Positions 18,349 through 27,210 of a DNA stretch of 64,000 nt are shown here, in pieces (positions within the stretch are counted from its first letter, which is position 1; each line of letters opens with the position of its first letter). The notes beneath the pieces were generated by a model. It searched no databases, had not been told where the DNA came from, and saw only the letters and a program-made list of their open reading frames with translations. The stretch comes from Ornithinibacillus bavariensis (GTDB lineage Bacteria > Bacillota > Bacilli > Bacillales > Amphibacillaceae). Made by a program: the position numbers and the translations under genes. The stretch covers positions 124,001 through 188,000 of the forward strand of contig NZ_BORP01000001.1 of the NCBI RefSeq assembly GCF_018333235.1, read 5' to 3'.

Positions 18349-18393
18349 GAAACGAAACCCAGTTCTTTAATTTGTAAATACAGAAGGTTTAGG

Positions 18394-18425
18394 GGGGGCA
18401 TTCTCATATGGGAATGCTCCTTTTT
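18394..18425 (+). terminator. terminator of the glycocin operon
   Basis: GGGGCATTC (18395-18403) pairs with GAATGCTCC (18412-18420), followed by TTTTT. Confidence 0.88.
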
Positions 18426-18488
18426 GATAAATCCTATCATTTCCTTTTATCAGTAAAAAAGGTGAATTTTTTCCTTGCGTAAAAAATA

Positions 18489-18740
18489 ATGTCACAGCTC
18501 TGCTTGTCTTTAAATGATTTTGACACAGAAAGTTATGAGATATTTACAAAAGGCAATCAAGAAATCGATTTTATTCTTGAATACCCAGCAGATATTGTAG
18601 ATACTCTTAACCAGTTACAAAGTGATGCAGTTATTGCCGAAAAAACATCAGATTATAACACAAGTATCAGATTACTTTTACTAAAAAAACTGACAGAGGC
18701 TGATGGGGTAAAGATTAAAGAAAATATTTTCTGGTTTTAA
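18489..18740 (+). CDS. doubtful small reading frame after the glycocin operon
   Basis: An 83-residue acidic frame without a ribosome site upstream and without recognisable motifs; the sequence looks protein-like (LEYPADIVDTLNQLQ). It could be the 3' remnant of a larger gene. Its position behind the glycocin operon makes it a weak alternative immunity candidate. Confidence 0.3.
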   Translation: MSQLCLSLNDFDTESYEIFTKGNQEIDFILEYPADIVDTLNQLQSDAVIAEKTSDYNTSIRLLLLKKLTEADGVKIKENIFWF

Positions 18741-18818
18741 TTTAATAATTGAGATATTGTGAAATAACCACTATGACACTGAAGAGTCAAATAATACATA
18801 CATTGAATAAAGCGTTGC

Positions 18819-18861
18819 CTCAATAAGTATAAGCTAGAGCTTTTGCTTATTGAGTTTTTTT
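18819..18861 (+). terminator. terminator
   Basis: CTCAATAAG (18819-18827) pairs with CTTATTGAG (18846-18854), followed by seven T. The sequence between here and 19060 holds no gene. Confidence 0.85.
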
Positions 18862-19067
18862 ATTTATACACAAGAGTAAAAAATAAATCAAACTGTTTAA
18901 TGAATATATCCTCTTTTATAATCGATGACCGAATAAAGGATAGAGTCCTCAAATATCTAAATTTTTTTCATTGCATTTATGAACTTTCCATTATTCTAAC
19001 GTTAGATCTTCCAGTTTTTCCTAATCCCACCTTAAAAAATTACAGACAATACTAAAAAATTACCACA

Positions 19068-19104
19068 TGTTAACGCTTTCAACCCAAGCATATCTCGATA
19101 TAAT
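19068..19104 (+). promoter_or_regulatory. cre-like site overlapping the promoter of the sugar uptake operon
   Basis: TGTTAACGCTTTCA (19068-19081) fits the CcpA cre consensus with one mismatch. TATAAT lies at 19099-19104 with TTTCAA (19077-19082) as a weak -35 at 16-base spacing, so CcpA binding would cover the -35. This predicts glucose repression of the operon. Confidence 0.65.
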
Positions 19105-19151
19105 GTGACTTGTAGACAAAAAGAACTACAAAAGAAGGGGAGAAGGAAAGC

Positions 19152-20267
19152 ATGAAAAAGAATTTGAAAGCGCTAACTATTGGGCTTATGGCTTTAATGT
19201 TAATGGTAGTTCTTGCTGCATGTGGCAGTGAGAGTGGTGGTAAAGGTGGCAAAATTAGTGTAGGTATTGTCCTTCCTACAAAAGACGAGCCTAGATGGGT
19301 TCAAGATGAAGAGAGATTTAAGGCTGCTTTGAAGGATTCTGAGTACACAACGGAAATCTTATTTAGCCAAGGTTCTTCCGCAAAGGAAAAGGAAAACGTT
19401 GAGACGTTAATTAGTAAAGGTATTGAAGTTCTAATTATTGCTCCACATGATGGGGCTGCAGCAGGTGCTGCCGTAGAAGAAGCGAAAAAAGAAGGAATAA
19501 CTGTTATCTCTTATGACCGCTTAATTACTGACACAGATGCAATTGATTATTATGTAACATTTGATAGTGTTGCTGTTGGAAAGGCACAAGGTCAATACTT
19601 AATCGATAACGCTAGTGGTTCAGGGGTTCCGCTTTATCTGTATGCTGGTGCATCCTCTGATAACAATGCATTCTTATTCTTTGAGGGAGCATGGAGTGTA
19701 CTTCAGCCGAAGATTGCTGATGGTACCTTTGTCATTGCAAACTCTAGTGAGGCAGAAGCATTAAAGGATAAAGCAGAATTAACTCGTGATGAAATGAGTG
19801 CCATTCTTGGACAGGTTACAACGAATTGGGATCCAAACGAATCGAAGAACAAAGCTGAAACACATTTAACAGCAGTGGGTGACGACTTAAAGGGTGATGT
19901 TGCAATTCTTGCACCAAATGATGGAACAGCTCGTGCAATTGCCGACGTATTTGGTTCTGATCCGGCGATTACTAGTTATGTTGTAACAGGACAGGATGCA
20001 GAGAAGGCATCTATTCAATATATTATCGATGGCAAGCAAACAATGACAGTGTTCAAGGATGTACGTACATTAGTAAGTGATGCGATGAAGATGGCAATTG
20101 AAGTTCTAGAAGGTAATACACCTGAAACAACTGGTTCTTACAATAATGGTTCAGTGGATGTTAAAGCAAAACAAACAGACGTTATTGTGGTAAATAAAGA
20201 AAATGTAAAAGCAGAACTCATTGATTCTGGTTATTACGAAGCAAGCGAATTTACAGGATTAGAATAA
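19152..20267 (+). CDS. chvE: ChvE-type multiple monosaccharide ABC transporter substrate-binding lipoprotein
   Basis: 371 residues. A lipoprotein signal ends in VLAACG with the lipid Cys at residue 24. A periplasmic-binding type I fold follows, with VGIVLPTKDEPRW, ISYDRL and TNWDP segments typical of the ChvE/XylF group. It captures pentoses or hexoses outside the cell for the following ATPase and permease. A strong AAGAAGGGGAG site precedes it. A perfect hairpin separates it from the ATPase gene, which usually lets the binding protein be made in excess. Confidence 0.9.
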   Translation: MKKNLKALTIGLMALMLMVVLAACGSESGGKGGKISVGIVLPTKDEPRWVQDEERFKAALKDSEYTTEILFSQGSSAKEKENVETLISKGIEVLIIAPHDGAAAGAAVEEAKKEGITVISYDRLITDTDAIDYYVTFDSVAVGKAQGQYLIDNASGSGVPLYLYAGASSDNNAFLFFEGAWSVLQPKIADGTFVIANSSEAEALKDKAELTRDEMSAILGQVTTNWDPNESKNKAETHLTAVGDDLKGDVAILAPNDGTARAIADVFGSDPAITSYVVTGQDAEKASIQYIIDGKQTMTVFKDVRTLVSDAMKMAIEVLEGNTPETTGSYNNGSVDVKAKQTDVIVVNKENVKAELIDSGYYEASEFTGLE

Positions 20268-20278
20268 GGGATACAAGC

Positions 20279-20314
20279 GTGAAATAGTAATAGGAAATCC
20301 TATTACTATTTCAC
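20279..20314 (+). promoter_or_regulatory. perfect intercistronic hairpin after the binding protein gene
   Basis: GTGAAATAGTAATAGGA and its exact complement form a 17-bp stem with a 2-base loop and no U tract directly after it. It probably protects the upstream mRNA 3' end or partly terminates transcription, giving more binding protein than ATPase. Confidence 0.75.
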
Positions 20315-20347
20315 CATTCTAACTTGTTTTGTCAAAGGGTGGGAACG

Positions 20348-21868
20348 ATGAGTGAATACATTTTGGAAATGGATCAAATAACGAAGCAATTTACCGGCGT
20401 TAAAGCACTGAACAATGTTAACTTTAAAGTGAAAAAGGGAGAAATTCATTGTTTAGTTGGTGAAAACGGTGCAGGTAAATCGACGTTAATGAAGGTATTA
20501 AGTGGAGTCTATCCCTATGGAACGTACGATGGGAACATTATCTATGAAGGAGAAGTTCAAAAATTCTCTAAGATCAATGATAGTGTAAATGCAGGAATCG
20601 CGATAATTTATCAAGAGCTAGCATTATTTCCTGACCTTTCCGTATATGAAAATCTATTCGTTGGTAATGAAGTACAGCATCGAGGAATTGTAGATTGGAA
20701 CCAAACGATTGTAGAATCGAAGAAAATGCTTGAGAAGGTTAATCTGCGGGTTAATCCTGAAACACTTGTAAAGGACCTTGGAGTTGGTAAACAGCAATTA
20801 ATCGAGATTGCAAAGGCACTTAGCAAGGATGTTAAGCTATTAATTTTGGATGAACCGACAGCGGCATTGAATGAAGATGATAGTGAAAATTTACTAGCGC
20901 TTTTAAAGGAGATTAAGAAGCAAGGAATTACGAGTATCATGATTTCTCACAAACTAAAGGAAGTTATTGCGATTGCTGATAGTGTTACGGTTCTTCGCGA
21001 TGGGAATACCATTTGCACATTAGATGCTGCAAAGGGAGAAATTAACGAAAACATTATTATCAAGCACATGGTTGGGCGTGAAATTACTGACATTTATCCA
21101 AAGCGTGAGAAGAAGGCTTTTGGTGATACCATACTCGAGGTTAATAATTGGTCTGCTTATGATTCTCAATTAGGTAAGCAAATTCTAAGGGATGTTCATT
21201 TTCGCGTAAGACAAGGTGAGATAGTAGGTATCGCAGGGTTAATGGGTGCAGGACGAACAGAGCTTGCTCAGAGTATTTTTGGTAACCCTAAGTCCTATAA
21301 ATTGAAGGGCGACTTAAAAGTAGACGGGAAAACGAGAAGCTTCAAACATACGAGTGATGCAATAAAAGCTGGAATTGCTTATGTAACAGAGGATCGTAAG
21401 GGTGATGGGTTATTTTTAACACAGGATATTTTAAAGAATATTTCAGTTGCTAATCTACATGAAATTTCCACAAGTGGTGTTATTAATGAAAATGAAGAGA
21501 TTAAAGTTGCAGAAGCATATAAAAAGGATCTAACGATTAAAGCTTCTTCGATTGAACAATTAGTTGGAAACTTGAGTGGTGGTAATCAGCAAAAGGTTTC
21601 CCTTGGGAAATGGTTATTTGTAAAACCAAAGCTACTCATCTTAGATGAGCCAACAAGAGGAATTGATGTAGGAGCGAAATTTGAAATCTATACGATTATG
21701 AATAGTCTAATTGAAGAAGGCATGAGCATCATTATGATTTCCTCTGAGCTTGGAGAAGTTTTAGGGATGAGTGATCGAATTTATGTTATGGCTGATGGTG
21801 AGATAAAAGGTGAGTTATCAAGTGAAGAGGCAAGTCAAGAAAAAATTATGCAACTTGCTACGCAATAG
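20348..21868 (+). CDS. mmsA: sugar ABC transporter ATPase with two ATP-binding domains (MmsA/GguA type)
   Basis: 506 residues with two ABC cassettes. The first has Walker A GENGAGKST and Walker B LLILDEPTAALN. The second has a degenerate Walker A (AGLMGAGRTE), signature LSGGNQQK and DEPTRGIDVGAK, the usual asymmetry of carbohydrate CUT2 importers. It energises uptake with the next gene's permease. The start at 20348 follows AAAGGGTGGG; an in-frame start at 20324 has no site. Confidence 0.92.
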   Translation: MSEYILEMDQITKQFTGVKALNNVNFKVKKGEIHCLVGENGAGKSTLMKVLSGVYPYGTYDGNIIYEGEVQKFSKINDSVNAGIAIIYQELALFPDLSVYENLFVGNEVQHRGIVDWNQTIVESKKMLEKVNLRVNPETLVKDLGVGKQQLIEIAKALSKDVKLLILDEPTAALNEDDSENLLALLKEIKKQGITSIMISHKLKEVIAIADSVTVLRDGNTICTLDAAKGEINENIIIKHMVGREITDIYPKREKKAFGDTILEVNNWSAYDSQLGKQILRDVHFRVRQGEIVGIAGLMGAGRTELAQSIFGNPKSYKLKGDLKVDGKTRSFKHTSDAIKAGIAYVTEDRKGDGLFLTQDILKNISVANLHEISTSGVINENEEIKVAEAYKKDLTIKASSIEQLVGNLSGGNQQKVSLGKWLFVKPKLLILDEPTRGIDVGAKFEIYTIMNSLIEEGMSIIMISSELGEVLGMSDRIYVMADGEIKGELSSEEASQEKIMQLATQ

Positions 21869-21880
21869 GGAGTGGGGTCT

Positions 21881-23056
21881 ATGGGTTTTATAACAGAATT
21901 AAAAGAGTTACTGAAGAATAATGTTCGTGACTACGGTATGTATATTGCCTTATTCGTTATCATGCTGACATTCACGATATTAACGGATGGTCTTTTTATG
22001 TCATCAAGAAATATAAGTAATCTGCTAGATTCTGCAGGGTATATTGCGGTCCTAGCGGTAGGGGTAATGATAGTTATCGTGATTCGTCACATAGACTTAT
22101 CAATTGGGTTCCTAGCTGGTTTTCTTGGTGCCATATCTGCAATTCTACTGATGAAGGTTGGATTACCAGTATATGTGGTCATACCAATTATTCTATTAAT
22201 CGGGTTACTAATTGGGTTAACAACTGGAACTTTAGTAGCAAAAGTAGGAATTCCTTCATTTGTTGCAACACTTGCTGGATGGCTGATTTTTAGAGGTGCG
22301 TTACTACGTGTTACAGAAGGGTCAGGTACAATCATCATTCAAAATGATGCATTTAATGCTATTGGGAATGGATATATTCCCTCAATTACGCAAATTGGTG
22401 GATTACATTTACTATCCTTGCTAGTAGGTGTACTAGGGATTATCTTATATATTTATGGTGCTCTGTCCAAGCGTAGAAAAATGCTGAGATATAATTTTGA
22501 GGTAGTATCTACACCAATCTTTATTTTACAATTGGTTTTTGTGTCAGCAATTATTGGTTATATCACTTGGATTCTTGCCGGTCATCATGGATTATCCTGG
22601 ACAATCGTTATTATCCTTCTTGTTGTATTAATCTATCATTTCATCACGACGAAAACCGTTATCGGTAGACATATTTATGCTGTAGGAAGTAACCCAGAGG
22701 CTGCACATCTAAGTGGAATTAATGTCGGCAGGATTACATTACTCGTATTTGGTTCAATGGGACTGTTATCTGCATTATCTGGAATCCTGTTTACATCTCG
22801 TTTACAGTCAGCAACAACTACTGCAGGTACGTTATTTGAGTTAGATGCAATTGCGGCAGCGTATGTTGGTGGTGTTTCCTCTGCCGGTGGAGTCGGAAAA
22901 GTAACTGGAGCAATTGTTGGTGCAGTTGTTATGGCGTCACTGACGAATGGTATGAACTTGCTTGGGGTCGGGATTTCTTATCAATACATGATTCGTGGTG
23001 GTGTATTAGCACTAGCTGTTATCTTTGATGTCATGACTAGAAAACGAGGAAAATAG
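21881..23056 (+). CDS. mmsB: sugar ABC transporter permease (MmsB/GguB type)
   Basis: 391 residues and about ten hydrophobic helices, with the conserved BPD_transp_2 segments (GVMIVIVIRHIDLSIG; LSGINVGRI; LDAIAAAYVGG). It forms the CUT2 translocation channel. The start at 21881 follows AGGGAGTGGGG, 12 bases after the ATPase stop, so the three genes form one transport operon. Confidence 0.92.
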   Translation: MGFITELKELLKNNVRDYGMYIALFVIMLTFTILTDGLFMSSRNISNLLDSAGYIAVLAVGVMIVIVIRHIDLSIGFLAGFLGAISAILLMKVGLPVYVVIPIILLIGLLIGLTTGTLVAKVGIPSFVATLAGWLIFRGALLRVTEGSGTIIIQNDAFNAIGNGYIPSITQIGGLHLLSLLVGVLGIILYIYGALSKRRKMLRYNFEVVSTPIFILQLVFVSAIIGYITWILAGHHGLSWTIVIILLVVLIYHFITTKTVIGRHIYAVGSNPEAAHLSGINVGRITLLVFGSMGLLSALSGILFTSRLQSATTTAGTLFELDAIAAAYVGGVSSAGGVGKVTGAIVGAVVMASLTNGMNLLGVGISYQYMIRGGVLALAVIFDVMTRKRGK

Positions 23057-23071
23057 AATACTAGTTCTATG

Positions 23072-23106
23072 AAAAAAGAAGAGCTAATTATAGCTTCTTC
23101 TTTTTT
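23072..23106 (+). terminator. terminator of the sugar transport operon
   Basis: AAAAGAAGAGCTA and TAGCTTCTTCTTTT pair with a single bulge and end in TTTTTT. Confidence 0.8.
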
Positions 23107-23229
23107 GGTATAGTTCTGAATTTTTGCAGTATGGAAGATGTACGGTTTGATGGTATGATAATAGTTAGAAAAAATGAAGCTTCATTCAGTTGATAGCTTG
23201 CCTGAAAAGTAGGAAGGGGATAAAACTTC

Positions 23230-24207
23230 TTGAGAAAATTAAGCATTTTTTTGTTAATCATTCTATTTATCATTCTATGTTATTTTACCTCCGTATCTGC
23301 TTTAAGTGTCTTTCAATCCGATTGGGAGCTTCCTGAGGCAATTGATCAACAGCAATCCGAATATCGTCTTGTTTTGATTACGCAGGATATTGATACACCT
23401 TTTTGGGATGCTGTTGGCAGAGCTGCGTTGGATGAGGCAAAAAAGCTTGGTGTAAGCCTTGAGATATGGGGGAATTACGGTAGTCACCGAGAGGATTTCT
23501 TAACTAATTTGGAGGTTGCTATTCAGTCCAAGGTGGATGGAATTATTGTACAAGGGTTAGACTCTAAGGAGTTTAAAGAGCTGACTAAGGTGAAGGCATC
23601 GTTTTATGGTATTCCAATTATCACGATTGCTAATGATGTTCCCATGGCTGAGAGCTTGAGAAGAACTTATGTGGGCTCTGACCAATATAAGGCGGGGCGA
23701 ATGATTGCCGAACAGCTCATCACCGATATGGGAACAGCTGGCAAGGTAGTAATTATGTTCAACGATGAATTGGAGTATTACCAAGAACAGCGTTTAGCTG
23801 GAATGGAGGATTTATTAAAGCAATATCCTAATATCCTCATTGAGCATGCGAAAACTTCGAATAAACGGGATGAAGTAATCACTTCTACACAAGATATTTT
23901 AAATAAAGTGACTGATGCGGATGCATTTATTGCAGTAAATGCAAATACTATCGGGGCTATGGTTCAAGAAATAGGTAAGCGTTATCAAGTATCTCCCTTT
24001 TATATTTATACATTTGATGATGGACCAGAAGCCATTCCGTTACTGGAAAAGCGAATGATTGATGGTGTTTTAAGACAATCCCCTGAAATCATGGGAAGAA
24101 AAAGTGTGGAGTTAATGACAGATTGGCTTAAGGGAGAGACTATTCCACTTGACTCTGATGGCTATTTAACTGAAATTCATATAATGAAGGCGACTGATGC
24201 ACCATGA
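23230..24207 (+). CDS. XylFII-like sugar-sensing binding protein partnered with the kinase
   Basis: 325 residues with a TTG start ~9 bases after AGGAAGGGGA. One N-terminal hydrophobic segment (residues ~4-24) without a lipobox suggests a signal anchor. The rest is a periplasmic-binding type I fold (VLITQDIDTPFWDAV, DGIIVQGL, TYVGSDQYKAGR, FDDGPEA). It overlaps the kinase gene by four bases (ATGA). In clostridia XylFII binds D-xylose and signals through LytS, not transport; the same gene order here supports that role. The ligand is not certain. Confidence 0.82.
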   Translation: MRKLSIFLLIILFIILCYFTSVSALSVFQSDWELPEAIDQQQSEYRLVLITQDIDTPFWDAVGRAALDEAKKLGVSLEIWGNYGSHREDFLTNLEVAIQSKVDGIIVQGLDSKEFKELTKVKASFYGIPIITIANDVPMAESLRRTYVGSDQYKAGRMIAEQLITDMGTAGKVVIMFNDELEYYQEQRLAGMEDLLKQYPNILIEHAKTSNKRDEVITSTQDILNKVTDADAFIAVNANTIGAMVQEIGKRYQVSPFYIYTFDDGPEAIPLLEKRMIDGVLRQSPEIMGRKSVELMTDWLKGETIPLDSDGYLTEIHIMKATDAP

Positions 24208-25664
24208 ACAAAATTCAGAACAAAATATGGACTGTATCAACTATTGTCCTAGTCATTATGTCAGCGATATGGATTACACTTACTTATTATCATAATAAAT
24301 CATTAAATCAATACAATGACATTCTTCAACGATATTTAAGTATGAATGAAGTAACAGATGCGAGCCAACAGGTTATTAATGATTTAAACGATTATATGCT
24401 ACACCCATCGTTAGATAATTTAGAGCAAATTGAACTTAGTAAGCGAGAAGTACAGCAAGCAAAAAATAATGTAAATCATCTTCGAAATGAAATAAATGAT
24501 TTTACGTTAACCAATTATATACATTTAATTGACAGTTTCATTGAGACAACGAATCGTTTCATTATCTTTTATGAGGAAAATGAGGTAGAGGAGTCTGCGA
24601 GAGAATTTGCAGAAGCGACGAGTATTTCGAATCATATTTCAGATATGACTCTGACCTTAATTGATAAGGAATTAGAAACATATGATCAATTCTATCTTGG
24701 AATTATGGAACAATCACGGGATTTAAGGGAACTAGGAATCTGGCTATTAATATTAATCGCTTTTTCATTACTTGTGTTTTCCTACTTGTTTTCACGGAGC
24801 ATCACAAAGCCGGTCCTACAGTTAACCAAGGCAGCAAATGAGCTTTCCAAAGGGAGATTTGATGTACAAGTAAAAATCGATACAAAAGATGAAATCGCTT
24901 TTCTGGCGAATACATTTGATCATATGCGCAAAAACATTAATAAGCTATTTCAGGAAACAAAACAGAAAGCTAAGCTTGAGCAGGAATTGCAGCATAATAG
25001 AATATTATTACAAGAAAGCCAGTTTCGTAGTTTGCAAAGCCAAATTAACCCTCACTTTTTATTTAATACATTGAATACGTTATCCAAAAAGGCGTATCTA
25101 GAAGGGTCACACGAAACAAGTGATTTACTTGTTAATGTTGCTGGGCTACTTCGATACAATCTAAAGCAAATGGATCGAACTGTTCCACTTGAAGAAGAGG
25201 TTATCGTTTTAAAGCAGTATATGGAAATTCAAAAAGCAAGATTAACAGATAGACTTCATTTTCACCTTGTCGTAGATAAAGAATGTCTAGCTGTTCCCAT
25301 TCCGACACTTATTCTGCAACCACTAATTGAGAACGCTGTCATCCATGGTATAGAGCCAAAGGAGGAAGGCGGTGCAATTTGGGTTCGAATTAAGGATTAT
25401 AGAGAACAGGTGAAAATCGAGATTGAGGACAATGGTATGGGGATGGAAGCGGAAAAAATGGAACAATTACTTAATAGTAAGTTGAAGTCAGGTGACAGCA
25501 CATCCACAGGGATTGGATTTCGTAATGTGGTGGAACGACTACGGCTATACTATGGGTTCGATGAGGTCATTAAGATGGAAAGTATAGTAGGAAGTTTTAC
25601 AAAAATAGTTCTACATATACCGAAGCAAAATGGGGGAAGTAATGATGCGGGTACTAATCGTTGA
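24204..25664 (+). CDS. lytS: LytS/YesM-type sensor histidine kinase
   Basis: 486 residues. The membrane helices are at ~10-30 and ~172-193, enclosing an extracellular sensing region of ~140 residues. A HAMP segment (RSITKPVLQLTKAANEL) leads to a His_kinase domain with phosphorylated His284 (NPHFLFNTLNTL), then an HATPase domain with N and G boxes (LIENAVIHG, DNGMGM, STGIGFRN). It should be modulated by the upstream binding protein and phosphorylate the downstream regulator. Its 3' end overlaps the regulator gene. Confidence 0.92.
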   Translation: MNKIQNKIWTVSTIVLVIMSAIWITLTYYHNKSLNQYNDILQRYLSMNEVTDASQQVINDLNDYMLHPSLDNLEQIELSKREVQQAKNNVNHLRNEINDFTLTNYIHLIDSFIETTNRFIIFYEENEVEESAREFAEATSISNHISDMTLTLIDKELETYDQFYLGIMEQSRDLRELGIWLLILIAFSLLVFSYLFSRSITKPVLQLTKAANELSKGRFDVQVKIDTKDEIAFLANTFDHMRKNINKLFQETKQKAKLEQELQHNRILLQESQFRSLQSQINPHFLFNTLNTLSKKAYLEGSHETSDLLVNVAGLLRYNLKQMDRTVPLEEEVIVLKQYMEIQKARLTDRLHFHLVVDKECLAVPIPTLILQPLIENAVIHGIEPKEEGGAIWVRIKDYREQVKIEIEDNGMGMEAEKMEQLLNSKLKSGDSTSTGIGFRNVVERLRLYYGFDEVIKMESIVGSFTKIVLHIPKQNGGSNDAGTNR

Positions 25665-27180
25665 TGATGAGCATGTAGAGCGAGAAGGGATGAGGGCGAT
25701 TTTAAGTCGTTCATTTCCAAGTCTATCAATTATCGAAGCAAGAAATGGAAAAATGGCCATTGATGTAGCGAGAGAGAGGAAACCTGATCTCATTTTAATG
25801 GATATTAAGATGCCAGGAATGAGTGGGCTTGAGGCGATGGAACAGATTAGGGAAGACAATCCCGATACGAAATTTATCATGGTCACGGCATATGATACGT
25901 TTGAGTATATGCGCCAAGCGATTAAACTTGGGGCAACAGACTATCTACTTAAACCGAGCAAGATAAACGATATTATTGACATTGTCGGTAAGGTACTCAA
26001 GCAAATTATGCTAGAACAAAAATCCCGTATCTCTACGAAACGCCAGCAACATATTTTCCAAAAAACGATGTCCGTAATCGAAACAGATGTAGTTACACAG
26101 CTATTATTTGATCATGTTCATGAAGTCCACCTTGATATGTTAGTAGAAATTTTAGGTATTGAAACAAAAGCTGAAATGTTTGTGATAAATATTCATCTCC
26201 CAGCAGGTTCCGAGGATAATTATTCGAAAATTAAAGAGGTAGTTAGGCAGACAGGTTATAGCTTAGTGGGAGCTTTACATAGCAATCAGCTTCCCATTAT
26301 TGTCTTCCGTACTAATGGGATATCCTATCGTTCTCAAGCTACTTCGCTTGCTCGTGAGATTCTCTCCGTTAGAGAGAATCCAAATGAAGAAGGGTGGTTT
26401 ATTGGCATTGGAAAAGTTTACCCATCCCTTGATGATGTCCGAAAGTCCTATCAAGAGGCATTAATATCATGCTTGGATATAACAACACCTGTAAAATATA
26501 AATTTTATCCAGATATTCCTGGAGATAATTACGAGTCCAATGACCAAGTAAAATTACTGCAAAAAGAACTTCCTGATCTTATTAGGTTTGGTCAATGGGA
26601 ACAAGTTCAAGTAAAGATAATAAACGTCATTCGCCTTTTTGAAAACAATGGCATTAACCCATTACAAGCTCAGCAAAGAATTTTAGAGGTATTGTGGACT
26701 GTATCAAAAGTTTTAAATGAATTAGGAATTGATTCCGACACACCTCTGTACTCGTATCGAACACTTGACTATAGACAGCTTCGGAGTGAAACAGTGTCCT
26801 TGCTAGGACAGATGAAACAATTACATACAGAGTATTATCAAAGACTTGAGGCGGATAATGTGGAACAGATTAAGCGATACATTATCGAGCACTCTCATGA
26901 GGATATATCACTTGAGGCATTAGGGAAAAGGATGGGTTTAAGTCCTATCTATATTAGTAAAATTTTCAAAGAGAAAATAGGGGTTAACTATATTGATTTT
27001 TTGACAGAATGTCGTATAGAAAGGGCAAAGAAATTAATGGCAGATCCAAATCGCAGTATAAAAGAAATTGCTATCGAGGTTGGTTATCATGAACCAAATT
27101 ATTTTAGTAAGGTTTTTAAGAAAATGGTTCGTATTTCGCCAAGCGATTATCAGAAAACTGTTCTGGGCAAGAAAGACTAA
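25642..27180 (+). CDS. yesN: YesN-type response regulator with AraC DNA-binding domain
   Basis: About 512 residues. The receiver domain has VLIVDDE and the phospho-acceptor Asp in LILMDIKMPG, and the Lys in LLKPSK. A long middle region follows, and the C-terminal AraC module has both helix-turn-helix units (LSPIYISKIFKEKIGVNY; IKEIAIEVGYHEPNYFSK). GGGGGA lies 4 bases before ATG 25642 and 7 before ATG 25645; either may be used. It most likely activates the sugar transport genes flanking it. Confidence 0.92.
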   Translation: MMRVLIVDDEHVEREGMRAILSRSFPSLSIIEARNGKMAIDVARERKPDLILMDIKMPGMSGLEAMEQIREDNPDTKFIMVTAYDTFEYMRQAIKLGATDYLLKPSKINDIIDIVGKVLKQIMLEQKSRISTKRQQHIFQKTMSVIETDVVTQLLFDHVHEVHLDMLVEILGIETKAEMFVINIHLPAGSEDNYSKIKEVVRQTGYSLVGALHSNQLPIIVFRTNGISYRSQATSLAREILSVRENPNEEGWFIGIGKVYPSLDDVRKSYQEALISCLDITTPVKYKFYPDIPGDNYESNDQVKLLQKELPDLIRFGQWEQVQVKIINVIRLFENNGINPLQAQQRILEVLWTVSKVLNELGIDSDTPLYSYRTLDYRQLRSETVSLLGQMKQLHTEYYQRLEADNVEQIKRYIIEHSHEDISLEALGKRMGLSPIYISKIFKEKIGVNYIDFLTECRIERAKKLMADPNRSIKEIAIEVGYHEPNYFSKVFKKMVRISPSDYQKTVLGKKD

Positions 27181-27210
27181 TTGTGGATTGGTTAGAGGGA
27201 GGGGATTATC

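Noticed and set aside
18843-19055. 70-residue plus-strand frame
   Set aside because: It starts inside a terminator, has no ribosome site and no recognisable content.
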